A stretch of 64,000 bases of DNA from Dielma fastidiosa (lineage in GTDB: Bacteria > Bacillota_I > Bacilli_A > Erysipelotrichales > Erysipelotrichaceae), in contig NZ_HE578923.1 of assembly GCF_000313565.1 (NCBI RefSeq), positions 295,619-359,618 on the forward strand, given 5' to 3'. Positions 42,111-52,270 of the stretch are shown here, piece by piece. A program made the position numbers and the translations under genes. Within the stretch, counting starts at the first letter, position 1. Each line of letters starts with the position of its first letter. Below the pieces are notes generated by a model. The model was given only the letters and a program-made list of their open reading frames with translations. It was not told where the DNA came from and did no database searches.

Positions 42111-44012
42111 ATGAATTTTAGATCATGGCTAAAAAAAGGATTGATGGTCACAGCGATGCTGATGCTGACAATCATGCCAGCTAAAGCACAGGAGGCTTTT
42201 ACCATTGATGATTATGATATTACGATCAATGTTGAAGAGAACGGAGCTTTGCATATTCAGGAAACCTTGATGCTTGATTTCAGTCAGTATCGGCATGGTT
42301 TTTATCGGAATATACCGACGTCCTATTCTATGACATGGATGATTGATGGTAAATCGGTTGAGAAGAATTATTATTTTCCGGTTACTGATATTCAATGCGG
42401 CGGGACAAAATGTTCGCTTGATTATGACAGTCAGGGTGTGATTATTCAGCTTGGCGATGCGGATCGGGAAGTGATTGGATCTCAGCTTTATACAATTTCC
42501 TATACGGTGCAGACAAAGGATCTTGATTTAAAGGATACCCAAATGCTTTATTGGAATCTTGCGGATAATTTTGATACGACAATCAAGCATTTGAGCTTCA
42601 CGATCAATATGCCAAAGTCATTCAGTGATGAGGATATTTCAGCTTATACTGGATATTACGGCGGTATTGAAAACAATATGCGTTATGAGGTTAACGGCAA
42701 TACAATCAGCGGTGAAACGTTAGTACCGCTGGATAATTATGAGGCGGCAACGATTATGGTGCGTCTGCCTTCTGATTATTTCCGCTTCCCTGAACCTAAG
42801 GACTATACTTTTTTACTGATGATTTTCAGTGCTGTTTTGCTGGTTATTTCATTAGTGCTGTTTTGGAAGTTTGGCAAGGATGATGAGGTTGTAGTTACCG
42901 TTGAATTCAGCGCGCCTAAGGATTTAAACAGTGCGGGTGTAGGTTATGTCATTGATGGTTCAGTTGAATCAAGAGATGTATTGTCTTTGATTATTGAATG
43001 GGCCAATAAGGGATATTTGAAAATTAAGGAAGAAAAAGAAGCTTTGACTTTAATCAAGCTGATGGATATTCCAAAAGATGAAAGTACCGATTATGAGCGT
43101 AAATTTTTCGATGCTATTTTTAAGAAGAAGGATGAAATGAGTGAGGATGATTTGGCCGACGGCAAGGTTGGCGAAGCACTGTACCGAGCTAAAAATCAGG
43201 TCAGCAGTTACTTTACCAGAGCCAAGGGAAGACGGGTTTTCTCACAGGCTTCTTCTGTGATGCAGTGGCTGTTTGTCATTGTGGCAGGCTTGCCTTCCAT
43301 TGTGTTTACGCTGCTGAGCGCATATTCTTATTATGAGATATTGCCATTGGCGATTCCATTTGCCATCCCTTCATTATTCTTTATGTTCTCATTGGTACTT
43401 TGGATCGTGATTATGAAAAAACGCTATGTGATGAAACGGGGATCATTAATTATGGCCTGTGTCGGAACGATTGTTTTGAATGCTATTGTTGCATCGATCA
43501 ATGTTATTATTCTGATTTTCTTTAAGGCTTCCTTGCTTTCAATTCTGTGTTATATTGCGTTGAGTGCCGCGTTGATCATCATGATGGCATTCATGGAAAA
43601 ACGTACGCCTAAGGGAAATGAATGGCTCGGACAGATTCTTGGCTTGAAGGAGTTTATCCTGTATGCTGAGAAAGATCGCATCGAGATGCTTGTTAAGGAG
43701 AATCCTTCAGCATTCTATGATATCCTGCCTTATGCGTATGTGCTGGGAATCAGTGATACATGGTCAAATAAATTTGAGAATATCATTATTGAACAGCCTG
43801 ATTGGTATGAGACGGATCGTCATTTCTCGACCTTCTCTTCAATCTATTGGTGGCATAGCTTCCACCATTGCTTCCATTCTATGTCTTCGTCAGCCAGTTA
43901 TGTGCCTGCACCAAAAGGCGGCAGCGGCGGCGGTGGTTTTGGCGGCGGCTTCTCGGGCGGCGGTGGATTTTCAGGCGGCGGCTTCGGCGGTGGCGGAGGC
44001 GGCAGCTGGTAA
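42111..44012 (+). CDS. DUF2207 family membrane protein with Gly-rich tail
   Basis: 633-residue envelope protein: signal peptide (ending AKAQEA), an extracellular DUF2207 domain (about 28-225, ITINVEENGALHIQETL...), a membrane segment near 240, a cytosolic region (ESRDVLSLIIEWANKGYLKI), two to four further membrane segments at about 390-500, and a C-terminal tail of Gly-Gly-Phe/Ser repeats (GGGFGGGFSGGGG). This layout is typical of LemA partners. Function is unknown. Confidence 0.9.
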   Translation: MNFRSWLKKGLMVTAMLMLTIMPAKAQEAFTIDDYDITINVEENGALHIQETLMLDFSQYRHGFYRNIPTSYSMTWMIDGKSVEKNYYFPVTDIQCGGTKCSLDYDSQGVIIQLGDADREVIGSQLYTISYTVQTKDLDLKDTQMLYWNLADNFDTTIKHLSFTINMPKSFSDEDISAYTGYYGGIENNMRYEVNGNTISGETLVPLDNYEAATIMVRLPSDYFRFPEPKDYTFLLMIFSAVLLVISLVLFWKFGKDDEVVVTVEFSAPKDLNSAGVGYVIDGSVESRDVLSLIIEWANKGYLKIKEEKEALTLIKLMDIPKDESTDYERKFFDAIFKKKDEMSEDDLADGKVGEALYRAKNQVSSYFTRAKGRRVFSQASSVMQWLFVIVAGLPSIVFTLLSAYSYYEILPLAIPFAIPSLFFMFSLVLWIVIMKKRYVMKRGSLIMACVGTIVLNAIVASINVIILIFFKASLLSILCYIALSAALIIMMAFMEKRTPKGNEWLGQILGLKEFILYAEKDRIEMLVKENPSAFYDILPYAYVLGISDTWSNKFENIIIEQPDWYETDRHFSTFSSIYWWHSFHHCFHSMSSSASYVPAPKGGSGGGGFGGGFSGGGGFSGGGFGGGGGGSW

Positions 44013-44025
44013 GTTTAAAGCAAAT

Positions 44026-44062
44026 AGAATCTTTAGATGTATATGCTAAGGATTCTTTTTTT
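44026..44062 (+). terminator. Terminator after the DUF2207 gene
   Basis: AGAATCTTTAG ... CTAAGGATTCT hairpin followed by TTTTTT. Confidence 0.75.
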
Positions 44063-44158
44063 GTTTTTTAGTTATAATTTTAAAAAAAAGTGCTTGCTTG
44101 TGCGTTTATCTATGATTGAATGGCTTGACAGCATAGCCTGTTTAAAGGAGGTTGTTTT

Positions 44159-44746
44159 ATGGCAATAAATATCTATGTTGATCAGGGTCATAATCCAGGT
44201 ACAATTAATGCCGGCGCAAGCGGCAACGGAATCATCGAGAGTGAGGTTACTTATTGGGTAGGCATCTACTTGGCGGGTTTTCTGTATGCTGATCCGCGTT
44301 TTGCGGTTCGGGTCGCCAGACCTTTCCCTGATACGGTAGTAGGTGAAGATACAAGCAGCAGCCTGCGTACCCGTGTAGAAGCTGCTAACCTCTGGCCGGC
44401 TGATTATTTTATCAGTATTCATGTTAATTCTAACCCAAGTCCGGCATTGAATGGGTCGGAGGTATATGTTTATCGGGCGAACTCGGCGGCGGCCGATTTA
44501 GCGGCTGAGGTGCTTGCTTCGATTGTGGAGCTAGTTGGCACTCGCTATAATATGGTTCGGTTGAATCCGTCCTTATATGTACTGCGAGCGACAGTGATGC
44601 CGGCGATATTAGTGGAACTGGGCTATCTGACTAATTTATCGGATGCGGAAAAACTGAAAAATGATCAATATTTATTTGCTTTCGCAATTTATATTGGAAT
44701 CTTAAATTATTTTGGTTTTGATTATGATGAATTTCCAAATCGCTGA
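44159..44746 (+). CDS. N-acetylmuramoyl-L-alanine amidase (Amidase_3), no signal peptide
   Basis: 195-residue zinc amidase that cuts the bond between muramic acid and the peptide stem. Motifs: IYVDQGHNPG with the first zinc His, SEVTYWVG with Glu, ISIHVNSNP with the second His, and ILVELGYLTN with the catalytic Glu. There is no signal peptide or wall-binding domain, as in mother-cell lysis enzymes of the CwlC type. It lies upstream of a spore-surface collagen-like gene, which favours a sporulation role (inference). AAAGGAGG precedes the ATG. Confidence 0.9.
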   Translation: MAINIYVDQGHNPGTINAGASGNGIIESEVTYWVGIYLAGFLYADPRFAVRVARPFPDTVVGEDTSSSLRTRVEAANLWPADYFISIHVNSNPSPALNGSEVYVYRANSAAADLAAEVLASIVELVGTRYNMVRLNPSLYVLRATVMPAILVELGYLTNLSDAEKLKNDQYLFAFAIYIGILNYFGFDYDEFPNR

Positions 44747-44843
44747 TAAATAAGGGTATAAAATAGGCAGGTATCATTAAGCCGTTCAAAGCCAAGCATA
44801 GTATGAATTGAATGAATGTTTCATTCAGAAAGCAGGCGATTTA

Positions 44844-46433
44844 ATGAATTATAATAAGCATAATTATAACCATCCGCAAGCGGACTGGTATGAGGAGAAC
44901 CGTGATTGCTGTCCAAAGCAATGTAATCCTTGTCAATGCTGTCCAGGCCCGACAGGCCCAATGGGTCCGCGCGGCTGTCCGGGTCCAGTTGGTCCGCGCG
45001 GCGCTGCCGGCAGGCAAGGGCCTTTTGGTCCGCAGGGTCCGCAAGGTGCAACAGGTCCCATTGGTCCTATTGGTCCGCGTGGTGTAACTGGTCCAACCGG
45101 TCCAATCGGTCCGACAGGCCCAAGAGGCATTCAAGGCCCGCAGGGTATTCAGGGTGTGCAGGGAGTACGCGGTGCAACTGGTGTACAAGGTCCAACCGGC
45201 AGCATCGGTCCAATCGGCCCAACGGGTATCCAGGGTATCCAAGGGATACAAGGACTACGCGGCAATACCGGTGTGACAGGTCCAATGGGTCCGACCGGTC
45301 CGCGCGGACTTCAAGGTGAACGAGGTATTCAGGGTGTGCAGGGCAATACCGGTGTGACAGGTCCGCAGGGACTGCAAGGGTTACAAGGCATTCAGGGACT
45401 GCGCGGCGCAACTGGCATTCAGGGGCCAACCGGCATTACTGGCCCAACTGGTCCAACCGGGATTCAAGGTGTGCAGGGTATTCAGGGACTGCGCGGTGTA
45501 ACGGGTGCAACCGGCCCAGCCGGCCCGCAAGGCATTCAAGGCGTAAGCGGAGAACAAGGTCTGCCGGGTGTAACCGGCCCGCAAGGCATGCAGGGAGAAC
45601 CAGGCATTCAAGGCCCACAGGGTGAAATTGGTCCGACAGGCCCAATGGGAGCTACCGGTGCAACTGGCGCGCAGGGCATTCAAGGCATTCAAGGTGCCGC
45701 TGGCAATACTGGTGCAACGGGTCCGATGGGGCCAACCGGCCCAACCGGTCTTCAGGGTGAACAGGGCATTCAAGGTCTTGTTGGCCCAACGGGTGCTACG
45801 GGTCCAATGGGTCCAGCCGGCCCAACCGGCATTCAGGGCGAGCGGGGCATTCAAGGTCTTATCGGCAATACGGGTCCAACCGGTCCAATTGGCCCGATAG
45901 GCCCAACTGGCGCACAAGGTATCCAGGGCATTCAGGGTTTGATCGGTGTAACGGGTGTAACCGGCCCAATCGGTCCAACGGGTCCGCAGGGTGAACGCGG
46001 AGCAACTGGCGCAACCGGCCCGGCCGGTACTTGTCCGGATCAAATTTTCGCATCCTTCTTTAATATTTCTTCACGCTATATGAATGGAGAAAGAATTCCG
46101 CTCCAAACCGGTATCAGTGATCCAAGCGGTACTATTGAATTAACCGGCACCGCGTCAATTACCCTGAAACCGGGGATTTATTCAATCACCTATCATATAT
46201 CAGCTTTATTGGCATGTCCAGCCTATATGCAGATAACACCATATTATAACGCTCAGGCGCATCTGGAACATGGCGTATATTTCAGAACCGCGGCGGCAAA
46301 TGTCAGCGCTGTGGGATCAGCCTCATTTATTATTGAAGCTGCCCAGGAAACGATATTCAATCTGACCTATAACAGCCCATCAGAGGCTCGTGAAGGTGAA
46401 ATTACGGTTGTGATTTTTAAGCTGCATCGATAA
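44844..46433 (+). CDS. Collagen-like exosporium glycoprotein (BclA-like)
   Basis: 529-residue surface protein: a Cys-rich leader ([12 protein letters not shown]), about 360 residues of Gly-X-Y triplets rich in GPTGP, GIQGIQG and GATG, and a C-terminal jelly-roll-like domain of about 130 residues ([17 protein letters not shown]..., ending VVIFKLHR) similar in style to the BclA/C1q-TNF trimer head. Thr-rich triplets are the usual glycosylation sites. It probably forms hair-like filaments on the spore. I use the ATG at 44844 after AGCAGG; 44808 has no ribosome site. Confidence 0.9.
   Translation: MNYNKHNYNHPQADWYEENRDCCPKQCNPCQCCPGPTGPMGPRGCPGPVGPRGAAGRQGPFGPQGPQGATGPIGPIGPRGVTGPTGPIGPTGPRGIQGPQGIQGVQGVRGATGVQGPTGSIGPIGPTGIQGIQGIQGLRGNTGVTGPMGPTGPRGLQGERGIQGVQGNTGVTGPQGLQGLQGIQGLRGATGIQGPTGITGPTGPTGIQGVQGIQGLRGVTGATGPAGPQGIQGVSGEQGLPGVTGPQGMQGEPGIQGPQGEIGPTGPMGATGATGAQGIQGIQGAAGNTGATGPMGPTGPTGLQGEQGIQGLVGPTGATGPMGPAGPTGIQGERGIQGLIGNTGPTGPIGPIGPTGAQGIQGIQGLIGVTGVTGPIGPTGPQGERGATGATGPAGTCPDQIFASFFNISSRYMNGERIPLQTGISDPSGTIELTGTASITLKPGIYSITYHISALLACPAYMQITPYYNAQAHLEHGVYFRTAAANVSAVGSASFIIEAAQETIFNLTYNSPSEAREGEITVVIFKLHR
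44941..46030 (+). repeat. Collagen-triplet-coding tandem repeat region
   Basis: Degenerate 9-bp and 18-bp units coding Gly-X-Y, with frequent GGTCCGACAGGC-like and GGCATTCAAGGC-like blocks. It is prone to length variation and to spurious open frames on both strands. Confidence 0.85.
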
Positions 46434-46435
46434 AT

Positions 46436-46466
46436 AGAAAAGAACTGCAGAAGCAGTTCTTCTTTT
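46436..46466. terminator. Bidirectional terminator
   Basis: AGAACTGC-AGAA-GCAGTTCT stem between convergent genes, with A-rich left and T-rich right flanks. Confidence 0.75.
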
Positions 46467-49400
46467 AATGTTCACGATAATTATGACTCGTATCAAACAG
46501 ACTGGCGGCCACCGGCCGGCTGTAATAATAGCCCTGAATGTAAGTGCATCCCAATTCAGCTAAGATCGCAACCTGCTCCTTGATTTCTACACCCTCGGCT
46601 ACATTATAGATATCCATCTTTTTACAAAGTGCGATGATGCACTCAAGAATCCAGCGGGCATTCTCATTTTGTACGAGATAGTCGACTAAACCTTTATCAA
46701 ATTTTAAGGTATCAAATTTAAGATCGGAAATGATGGAAAGATTACTATACTTAGCTCCAAAATCATCAAGGGCCAGCCGATAACCGGCAGCTTTGATTTC
46801 CTGTCCGATTTTGATAATTGTATTTCTTTCAATTTCTCCCATGTTTTCTGTAATCTCTATCTCAATCAAATCACGGTCAATGCCATATTTCTGATTGATC
46901 TGATTCATCCGCTCTACCAGCTTATCACCCAATAAGGTAACCCTTGAGAAATTAAGTGAGATCGGAATTAATTCAATGCCCTTCTGCCGCCACATTGCCA
47001 ACAGCTTATGAACTTCTTCAAAAATAAAGAAATCAACGTAGAAGATCAAGCCGGTATTTTCTAAATAAGGAATAAACTTATCCGGTCCGACAAGCCCATG
47101 CGGCTGATCCTGATAGCGAATCAAGGCTTCAGCACCTACCACATGACCATTGGCACTGTTAACCTTTTGCTGAAGGTACATTTTTAAATACTGCATCTCT
47201 ACAGCCTGCATCAGCCTGTGATGCTCCTGTGTCCGTTCATCGTTTTTGTTCAGTAATGCATATTCGCCATAATGAATCTGTTTATCCATCGTGCGCTGAT
47301 CAACAGCACTGTTAATCAAATTATATAATGAAATTTGCTTTTCGGCCCATGCAAAGCCAATCGCTACACTGCAGATTGAATTTGCGTCATTTTTTACTGC
47401 CGCGCTCATTTCAATGAAACGCTCATAAGTAATATTCTCAAAGATAACTAAGAATTCATCACTGTCATAGCGATAAATATGCTCACAGCCAGTATTACTT
47501 AAAGCGGCTGCCAGCTCGGTGATGAGCGCGTCGCCATATGCCATGCCATATTGTTTATTTAAGTCTTTTAAACCATTGATATCAAGGGTAATTACACCTA
47601 AAGAAATTAATGCATCGACATTCAAATCCTTGCTGTACTGGAAAAAACTCATCCGGTTTTTAACCTTTGTCAAAGGATCAAAAGCCTGATAGTATTCGTT
47701 CTCCTCCTGAAAGCGCAAGAGATGCTGTTCATGAACCATGATAAAGAGAATCGCATGTAAAAACGCCAGCTGATCCTTATACTGTTTGACATTATCAATG
47801 CCGATAACGGCAATTAATTCATGATTTTCAATCATTGGTACCATTAAGGACGGATACTCATGATTAGCTGGCAGCGAATCTGTGTCACGTAATTCCTCAA
47901 GCTGCTTAAACTTAAGTAAAGCTCCCTCCTTATGCAAAGCGGCCCACTGTTTGATTTTATCAGCATTTAGTTTAAGCTGACTGTCATGTTCACAGGTAAC
48001 ATCAGTATTGACTGTAAGCTGATCGTGAATAACATCATATAAATAGGCTCTGTCGCCTTGATACAGCTTGCGTATTTCACCTAATATCTCCTGCATATTG
48101 ATCGGCAATGCGGAAGAATAATGCAGATGATTGATAAATTCTGTCAAATCAATCTGCGTCTTTTCAGATGAGACAGGCACTTCATTCATCAAATCATTTG
48201 AACCTTCAATATAGATATTCTGTGACATATCCTGCATCGCTTTTTTAGCACGGCTGTAAAGCTCATCAAATGATTTTGACGTCTGATCGATAACGGCTCC
48301 AAAAAGGATATTAATCGGCTCCTGAATCCCTGGGATGATTGAATACATCCGCATCGACTGTTTAATTTCATTGATATAGCGAAGAATGCTTTCTTCATCA
48401 AAATTACTGTATATAAATACAGCAAACTCACCGGCATATAATTTACCAACCAGCTTATTTTTAGAGAAGCAAAGCAGCAGATGGCTTGCCAGCTCCTTCA
48501 ATACTTTACTGATATTATCCTGTGTATCCGCATTAAAATTATTGGAATCGACATGGAAAAGCAAGAGTGCAAAAGGCTCATGATAAGGCGGTGCTTCAAA
48601 CAGAATTCTTTCAATCATCGCGATTAACGTCTCTTTTGAATAGACATTGGTTAAAGGATCTCTTTCAATATTTTGGTGAATCATATTTTCCAATGTCTTA
48701 TTGGCATCGATATTCTGCAGGACACCCAGCATATGCAGATCATTGCCGTTGCCGTCTAAGAATATCTTGCTTAATGCACGCACCCAAGACAGATTGCCGT
48801 TTAAATCCTTGCGGCGGTAATCACAGAAAATGAAATTCTCACCGTGTGAGTAGGCGCTGATAACCGCTTCCTTGCTGAGAACATTCTGTACTCTCAACAC
48901 ATCTTCCTGACTGGCAGAGAATACTTTCTGCAGCTCCAGCACATCATCATAGGTCAGGATTTCATAGTCATGAACCGCAATGCCTTCAATTGTATCAATC
49001 CGGTTCTTGGTAATATTGCCTTGGAAGGAGGCAATCAGATCTTTGTTTTGAATAACTTGGTAAAATAATTCCTTTTGATAATGCAGCTGAGTCTCTTTCT
49101 GTTTCGTTACATCTTCACCTATCGCAACCGCAAGTTCAGGCTGTCCGTCCTGATCATAAATCATATGGTAATTGATGCGTTCCCACCACCAGCTTTTGCC
49201 GTCTTTATCTCTGGTTAAGACATCAGCCTGAATCTGCTTGATGCCTTCATCCAGTTTTTGATAGAGCTGACGAACGATGGGAATGCTCATCGGATGAATG
49301 ATGCCTTTTTCAATTAATGTTTCAGGCATATTTCCTTCCGCAACATTCAGCGAATGCTTTTCTACAGCACTTTCAGTCAGAAATAAGGCTTTTTCTTTCA

Positions 49401-51597
49401 CATTATATTCCCAGACGTTAACGTGTGATTTCTGAAGGGCGGTGCGGTATAAGAATTCTTTATGTTCAAGCTGCATCAGCTTTTCTTTAATTTCGGTAAA
49501 TTCAGTGTACCACAGGATGATAAACGGCTGATCCTTGATTATTTGGCCTTCTGCTTTTACCCATATGGAATGCTTATCTTTACCGATTATTTGATATACA
49601 GCGTTATATTTGCCATCGTTTTTTGCTTTGGTTAAGGCTTGATAAGCAAGAGCTTGATGCTCTGGCGCAATCATATCGATAAAACTGCCGGTGCTGCTGT
49701 GCAGATACTGTGATTCATTTTCATAGCCAAGCATCTTCAGCAGCTTATTACTGATGGCTTTCAGCTGCGGCTGATCCGTTTCAAGACTGTATATACATGC
49801 TGGGAAATCGTCAAAATCAGCTGTAGGAACAACCTCTTGCCTGCTGCTGTGAGAAAGCTTTTTCAAAAGGATTGTTGAAATCAGTTCGCAGATCAATTGA
49901 ATGGTGTATTTAGATTCTTCTGTCACATCACGGGTTGCATGACAGTCCTCGATGCAAATGATTAATTGACTGCCGGCTGTCTTAGATAAAACCGCTGCCA
50001 GCGCCTGCCGCTGCTTCAGCCATGTTTTGATTGCTGATGCGTCAACGGTTTCTACATTATCATAAAAATAGATACCGCCCTGTTCATCAAACAGTGTTTC
50101 AATTATTGATGAATCGGAATCAGTGATTTCATATTCAGCCAAACGGTACCACGCATAGATTCGCTGCCGCGCCGCATAAATGGAAATCCTGTCGCAGTTG
50201 AAAACATTACCCAAATAATTTAAAAGTTCAGGAATGAGATCGCTGTGCTCAGGCTGTTTCATGATTAAATCAAGAATATATTCAATGCATTGATCACGGA
50301 ATGTTTTCTTCATGATTTTTTGCGGTGCATTAAAGAAATAATGGTTTTCCTTATACATCACAAACTGCTGCTTGCCATTCTTTTTAGCCTCATACATGGC
50401 CGCGTCAGCTTTATCAAACAGGGAAAGGAAGTCTTCGCCGTGAAGCGGATAAGCGCTTGCACCTACACTGAAGCCTAGATCGATATGATAATCAGCATAG
50501 AACTGCTGCTGGATATTGGTTTGGAATGCTAAGATTTTATTACTTAATGCTTCCTGGGTATAGGGCATCGTCGTACAGATAATGAACTCATCACCGCCGT
50601 ATCGGCCAATAATCTGATCATGAAAAGCAAGCTTCAGACTTTCCGCGACTTTATATAATACATGATCTCCCTCTAAATGACCCAGATTATCATTGATATC
50701 CTTAAAATCATCAAGATCGATCAGAATCAGCGTGAAGGCCTGTTTATCTGCCAACAGCGTATCAAACTGCTTCAAAAAGCCGCGCCGGTTGTAAAGGCCA
50801 CTCAACGCATCAAAATCAGCTTCTTTCATCGATGTTAAAATGGCCTGTTTCGTTTCATTGATATCGGTAATGATTCCAATCATATTCAAGAGGTTGCCTT
50901 GCTCATCACGGATGGCCGTCGCTTTTACCTCGACCCAGTGATAACCCTGATTGCGGTATTTTAAGCGATACTCACACTGCATTGAATTGCTGCCATTGCG
51001 CAGAGACTGAAAAGCGTTAAACAACTTATCCTTATCTTCTTCATAAATGATATCACCGGCAAACATTGAAGCGGGGAAATTATCCAGCGGGACTTTATAG
51101 CCAAATGCTTTTTCATAATTGTCAGAGTAATAGACATGGTTATTTTTCACATCCATTTCAAAAATGACATCCTGAGTCTGAGAGATGATGACTTGGAATC
51201 TTTTTTCACTTATTATTAAATTTTCATAAGCATTCTTATCCTTAGTGGTGTCATGAAAGATACAGTGAAAATAAGGACGGCTCCCCTTCATTATCTGCGC
51301 GCTGATCCAAATCCACTTTAGCTGGCCGTCTTTACATACCAGTCGGTTTTCATACATAAAAACATGTCCTTTTTTCAACTGGACATTTATTTCATTCATA
51401 ATGCTGCTGCGTTCAGTCTCATAAATAACATCCATTAAATGATCCTGAAAACGCTCATAGAATTCCTGACGCGTATAGCCAAGCAGCTGAAACAGTGAAT
51501 CGTCTGCGGATAGCAATGTAAAATGTTCATCAAATAAACATTCAAACACTCCCCCAAGAGATGGATCGATAAGTTTATTGCTCATTATTCCATCCAT
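46465..51597 (-). CDS. Giant cytosolic PAS/GAF-like, triple GGDEF, EAL protein (1710 residues)
   Basis: Multi-sensor c-di-GMP protein without clear membrane segments. Order: two PAS domains (about 15-260), a GGDEF domain with intact GGDEF near residue 332, a GAF/PAS-rich stretch, a second GGDEF-fold domain with YAGEF near 1055, a GAF-like stretch, a third with YDSDEF near 1380, and a C-terminal EAL domain (AEALIRYQ near 1489, IEITE, LDDFGAKYS, LKFDKG, AEGVE). Only the first cyclase site looks competent. EAL is nearly complete, but loop 6 reads DDFGAKYS instead of DDFGTGYS. MDG start at 51597 after AAGGGG. Confidence 0.92.
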   Translation of the reverse strand: MDGIMSNKLIDPSLGGVFECLFDEHFTLLSADDSLFQLLGYTRQEFYERFQDHLMDVIYETERSSIMNEINVQLKKGHVFMYENRLVCKDGQLKWIWISAQIMKGSRPYFHCIFHDTTKDKNAYENLIISEKRFQVIISQTQDVIFEMDVKNNHVYYSDNYEKAFGYKVPLDNFPASMFAGDIIYEEDKDKLFNAFQSLRNGSNSMQCEYRLKYRNQGYHWVEVKATAIRDEQGNLLNMIGIITDINETKQAILTSMKEADFDALSGLYNRRGFLKQFDTLLADKQAFTLILIDLDDFKDINDNLGHLEGDHVLYKVAESLKLAFHDQIIGRYGGDEFIICTTMPYTQEALSNKILAFQTNIQQQFYADYHIDLGFSVGASAYPLHGEDFLSLFDKADAAMYEAKKNGKQQFVMYKENHYFFNAPQKIMKKTFRDQCIEYILDLIMKQPEHSDLIPELLNYLGNVFNCDRISIYAARQRIYAWYRLAEYEITDSDSSIIETLFDEQGGIYFYDNVETVDASAIKTWLKQRQALAAVLSKTAGSQLIICIEDCHATRDVTEESKYTIQLICELISTILLKKLSHSSRQEVVPTADFDDFPACIYSLETDQPQLKAISNKLLKMLGYENESQYLHSSTGSFIDMIAPEHQALAYQALTKAKNDGKYNAVYQIIGKDKHSIWVKAEGQIIKDQPFIILWYTEFTEIKEKLMQLEHKEFLYRTALQKSHVNVWEYNVKEKALFLTESAVEKHSLNVAEGNMPETLIEKGIIHPMSIPIVRQLYQKLDEGIKQIQADVLTRDKDGKSWWWERINYHMIYDQDGQPELAVAIGEDVTKQKETQLHYQKELFYQVIQNKDLIASFQGNITKNRIDTIEGIAVHDYEILTYDDVLELQKVFSASQEDVLRVQNVLSKEAVISAYSHGENFIFCDYRRKDLNGNLSWVRALSKIFLDGNGNDLHMLGVLQNIDANKTLENMIHQNIERDPLTNVYSKETLIAMIERILFEAPPYHEPFALLLFHVDSNNFNADTQDNISKVLKELASHLLLCFSKNKLVGKLYAGEFAVFIYSNFDEESILRYINEIKQSMRMYSIIPGIQEPINILFGAVIDQTSKSFDELYSRAKKAMQDMSQNIYIEGSNDLMNEVPVSSEKTQIDLTEFINHLHYSSALPINMQEILGEIRKLYQGDRAYLYDVIHDQLTVNTDVTCEHDSQLKLNADKIKQWAALHKEGALLKFKQLEELRDTDSLPANHEYPSLMVPMIENHELIAVIGIDNVKQYKDQLAFLHAILFIMVHEQHLLRFQEENEYYQAFDPLTKVKNRMSFFQYSKDLNVDALISLGVITLDINGLKDLNKQYGMAYGDALITELAAALSNTGCEHIYRYDSDEFLVIFENITYERFIEMSAAVKNDANSICSVAIGFAWAEKQISLYNLINSAVDQRTMDKQIHYGEYALLNKNDERTQEHHRLMQAVEMQYLKMYLQQKVNSANGHVVGAEALIRYQDQPHGLVGPDKFIPYLENTGLIFYVDFFIFEEVHKLLAMWRQKGIELIPISLNFSRVTLLGDKLVERMNQINQKYGIDRDLIEIEITENMGEIERNTIIKIGQEIKAAGYRLALDDFGAKYSNLSIISDLKFDTLKFDKGLVDYLVQNENARWILECIIALCKKMDIYNVAEGVEIKEQVAILAELGCTYIQGYYYSRPVAASLFDTSHNYREH

Positions 51598-51680
51598 TAT
51601 GATACCCCTTTTCGAGAATTATTTTCTTTTTTATTATAACATTCTTTGTACGAAAATGAACAAAAATGATTAAATAATAT

Positions 51681-51706
51681 TAAAAAAATTTGCATCACAT
51701 GCAAAT
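51681..51706 (-). terminator. Terminator of the RHH gene
   Basis: ATTTGCAT-CAC-ATGCAAAT hairpin with a run of A on its left (a T-run for minus-strand RNA), about 135 bp downstream of the small gene. Confidence 0.6.
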
Positions 51707-51842
51707 GAATTAAAAAATAATTTTCAGAATCCTGATTCGCTGTCACTTTGATCAACAGGGGAGATTAAAAAGTATCAGATAGTTTGCCTAAATTGCTGAT
51801 TTAAATTCGCTGACCGTTTTCTTTTGAACGAGATTTAGACTG

Positions 51843-52061
51843 TTACTGCTGATCATCATCCATAAACTCGATGTTTTCAATGGCATAAGCTAATGCCATG
51901 TTCATCAATTCGTTTCTGGAACGGTTTGTTTTGCTGGCCCATAAATCATATTGCTTCTGTAATTCTTTATCAATACGGATCGTCATATTAACCGATTTAT
52001 CTTCCTTGTAGAGAGGTTTTTTAGTAACAGTGAATTTTCTTGGCTTTTTTTTCTCATACAT
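51843..52061 (-). CDS. Small ribbon-helix-helix (CopG-like) protein
   Basis: 72-residue DNA-binding protein: basic N-terminus (KKKPRKFTVTKKP), then the RHH strand VNMTIRIDKEL and helices QKQYDLWASKTNRSRNELMN. Such proteins act as antitoxins or plasmid-type repressors, but no toxin gene is adjacent. The start at 52061 follows GGAGGTG; a frame to 52103 has no support. It stands between the giant GGDEF gene and a glycosyltransferase. Confidence 0.75.
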   Translation of the reverse strand: MYEKKKPRKFTVTKKPLYKEDKSVNMTIRIDKELQKQYDLWASKTNRSRNELMNMALAYAIENIEFMDDDQQ

Positions 52062-52270
52062 TGTTATATACACCTCCGATATATATATTATAGTATGGTT
52101 CAAGAACTAAAAATATATCACAATTATGAAATGATAACTATACTATCAATATGTATTCAATAATATAATACAAAAATGCAATATAGATTTGTGATGTTCA
52201 TAGCTGTAAATCTGACGTTGAAGTAACAGGTTATAACGCAGGGCATAGGGTAAAAGGAAGGAGCTGGGGT

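Noticed and set aside
44941-46030. Repeated blocks that superficially resemble a CRISPR array
   Set aside because: The units are contiguous in-frame 9/18-bp codon repeats without spacers.
44821-46053. Many long open frames on both strands across the collagen-like gene
   Set aside because: They result from the GC-rich periodic Gly-X-Y codons; they lack ribosome sites and have low-complexity translations.
51843-52061. RHH protein as antitoxin of a toxin-antitoxin pair
   Set aside because: No toxin-like frame lies on either side within the same transcript.
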